From Pseudobowmanella zhangzhouensis (GTDB lineage: Bacteria > Pseudomonadota > Gammaproteobacteria > Enterobacterales > Alteromonadaceae), in contig NZ_JBHSYO010000006.1 in the NCBI RefSeq assembly GCF_042662685.1, positions 186,001 through 250,000 of the forward strand: 64,000 nucleotides of DNA, in the 5' to 3' direction. Below, piece by piece: positions 63,045-64,000 of this stretch (its first letter is position 1; every line of letters starts with the position of its first letter). A program made the translations under genes and the position numbers. The notes beneath the pieces were generated by a model. It saw nothing but the letters and a program-made list of their open reading frames with translations. It made no database searches and was not told the DNA's origin.

Positions 63045-64000
63045 ATGCTGTTAGCCGCGTTAGCGATTCTACTGGGTTTTGTATTACTAGTCTGGAGTGC
63101 CGATCGTTTCATCGAAGGTGCCGCCGCTACCGCTCAACACGCCGGCATGCCACCGCTGCTCATCGGTATGGTGATTGTGGGTTTTGGTACCTCAGCACCG
63201 GAAATGGTGGTGTCTGCCATGGCTGCGCTGGACGGTAATCCGGATCTGGCGCTGGGCAACGCATTAGGCTCGAATATCGTCAATACCGGCCTGATCGTTG
63301 GCATCACCGCTCTGATCGTCCCAATTGCCGTTCACTCCAAAATTGTGCGCCGTGAATTACCCGTGTTACTGGGTATTGGCCTGCTGTGTGGCTGGTTGAT
63401 CATGGATGGCGCCCTGAGCCGCAATGAATCCCTGCTGCTACTTTTTGGCTTTTTTGCATTGATTGGCTGGTCGACATTCTCTGCCTTGCGGGGCAAGGGC
63501 GACGCACTGGAAGCGGAAGTCAGCCAGGAGCTGGAAGAACATGCTATGCCAATCGGCCGGGCGATCATGTGGCTGGTCATTGGCTTAATCTTATTAATCG
63601 CCAGCTCGCGCATCCTGGTATGGGGCGCAGTGGAAATTGCCCAGTCGTTAGGGGTAAGTGACTTGGTCATCGGCTTGACTATCGTGGCACTAGGCACCTC
63701 ATTACCTGAATTAGCCGCGTCTGTCATCGCGGTGAAAAAAGGCGAGCATGAGATTGCGCTGGGGAATGTCGTGGGTTCGAATATGTTTAACCTGCTAGCA
63801 GTGATTGGTATCGCAGGGACAATTATGCCGATTGAGACGATTCCCGCCGGCGCGCTCAGTCGTGACTGGAGCACTATGATGGCATTGCTGGTTGCGCTGC
63901 TGTTAATGGGCATTGGCTGGCGCGGCCGCAACAGCGGACGAGTAAACCGCTGGGAAGGCGCAGCCCTGTTGGTAGCCTTCAGTGCATACAACATCTATCT
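63045..64000 (+). CDS. Na+/Ca2+ exchanger family protein (CaCA, YrbG-like), 3' end outside window
   Basis: Inner-membrane calcium/sodium or calcium/proton antiporter. The ATG at 63045 follows AGAGGAGA and opens 318 visible codons without a stop; family members have about 320-330 residues, so nearly the whole protein is present. The two inverted alpha-repeats are clear: GFGTSAPEMVVSAMAAL with ALGNALGSNIVNTG, and ALGTSLPELAASVIAV with ALGNVVGSNMFNLL. An acidic cytoplasmic loop lies between the halves. It is divergent from rnpB. Confidence 0.93.
   Translation, partial: MLLAALAILLGFVLLVWSADRFIEGAAATAQHAGMPPLLIGMVIVGFGTSAPEMVVSAMAALDGNPDLALGNALGSNIVNTGLIVGITALIVPIAVHSKIVRRELPVLLGIGLLCGWLIMDGALSRNESLLLLFGFFALIGWSTFSALRGKGDALEAEVSQELEEHAMPIGRAIMWLVIGLILLIASSRILVWGAVEIAQSLGVSDLVIGLTIVALGTSLPELAASVIAVKKGEHEIALGNVVGSNMFNLLAVIGIAGTIMPIETIPAGALSRDWSTMMALLVALLLMGIGWRGRNSGRVNRWEGAALLVAFSAYNIY

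Noticed and set aside
63332..63994. 220-codon open frame antisense to the Na+/Ca2+ exchanger gene
   Set aside because: The plus strand encodes clear alpha-repeats of the exchanger family; the antisense frame is a shadow.

Overview
The window is a contiguous piece of a gammaproteobacterial chromosome, most likely from the Alteromonadales. The evidence is the complete mraZ-to-secA division/cell-wall cluster, the pilT-yggS-proC-yggT-yggU string, a bifunctional ThrA with thrB and thrC behind an attenuator, a long TonB-dependent receptor with a carboxypeptidase-regulatory-like N-terminus, and genes such as DUF3545 and DUF4426 typical of marine gammaproteobacteria. Both edges cut a gene: an RND pump at the left and a Na+/Ca2+ exchanger at the right.

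Left part (1-24.8 kb). An RND efflux pair (minus strand) follows a tightly packed minus-strand operon recO-pdxJ-acpS-rlmD-relA-mazG. Then come a small lipoprotein, a 3-hydroxybutyrate dehydrogenase-like SDR, a PsiE-family protein, a DUF2007/zinc-ribbon protein and the TonB-dependent receptor. Twitching-motility ATPases pilU and pilT (minus) stand back to back with yggS-proC-yggT-yggU-DUF4426 (plus). Old-yellow-enzyme reductase, yaaA and a macrodomain protein (minus) precede transaldolase and glucose-6-phosphate isomerase (plus).

Middle part (24.6-38.3 kb). The minus-strand thr operon reads thrL-thrA-thrB-thrC-ung. It starts with a short leader peptide rich in Thr and Met codons, a classical antiterminator/terminator pair, and a tandem array matching the MetJ operator upstream. 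The rest is a CheY-like regulator, aceK, a MAPEG protein, a D-cysteine desulfhydrase/ACC-deaminase-like enzyme, lysC, upp, an orphan lipoprotein and mutT. A 270-bp element with terminal inverted repeats and a TA duplication sits exactly at the mutT start codon, between mutT and secA.

Right part (38.3-64 kb). secA, an M23 peptidase, lpxC and the whole dcw cluster run on the minus strand from a mraZ promoter with three MraZ boxes at exact 10-bp spacing. Beyond it are a hemolysin III/TrhA-like membrane protein, a YitT protein, a membrane-anchored TlpA-type thioredoxin with an Lgt-like N-terminus, the RNase P RNA gene (rnpB) and the exchanger.

Most of the window is conserved housekeeping DNA. 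The observations most worth following are the combined Thr/Met control signals before thrA, the miniature transposable element that forms the mutT leader, a proC gene that appears to start at AUC, a LexA-like site before the RND operon, an EF-hand loop in the TonB receptor and the Lgt-like/TlpA fusion. No tRNA, complete insertion sequence or CRISPR array was seen. All functional names rest on recognising protein motifs by eye; no database search was run.
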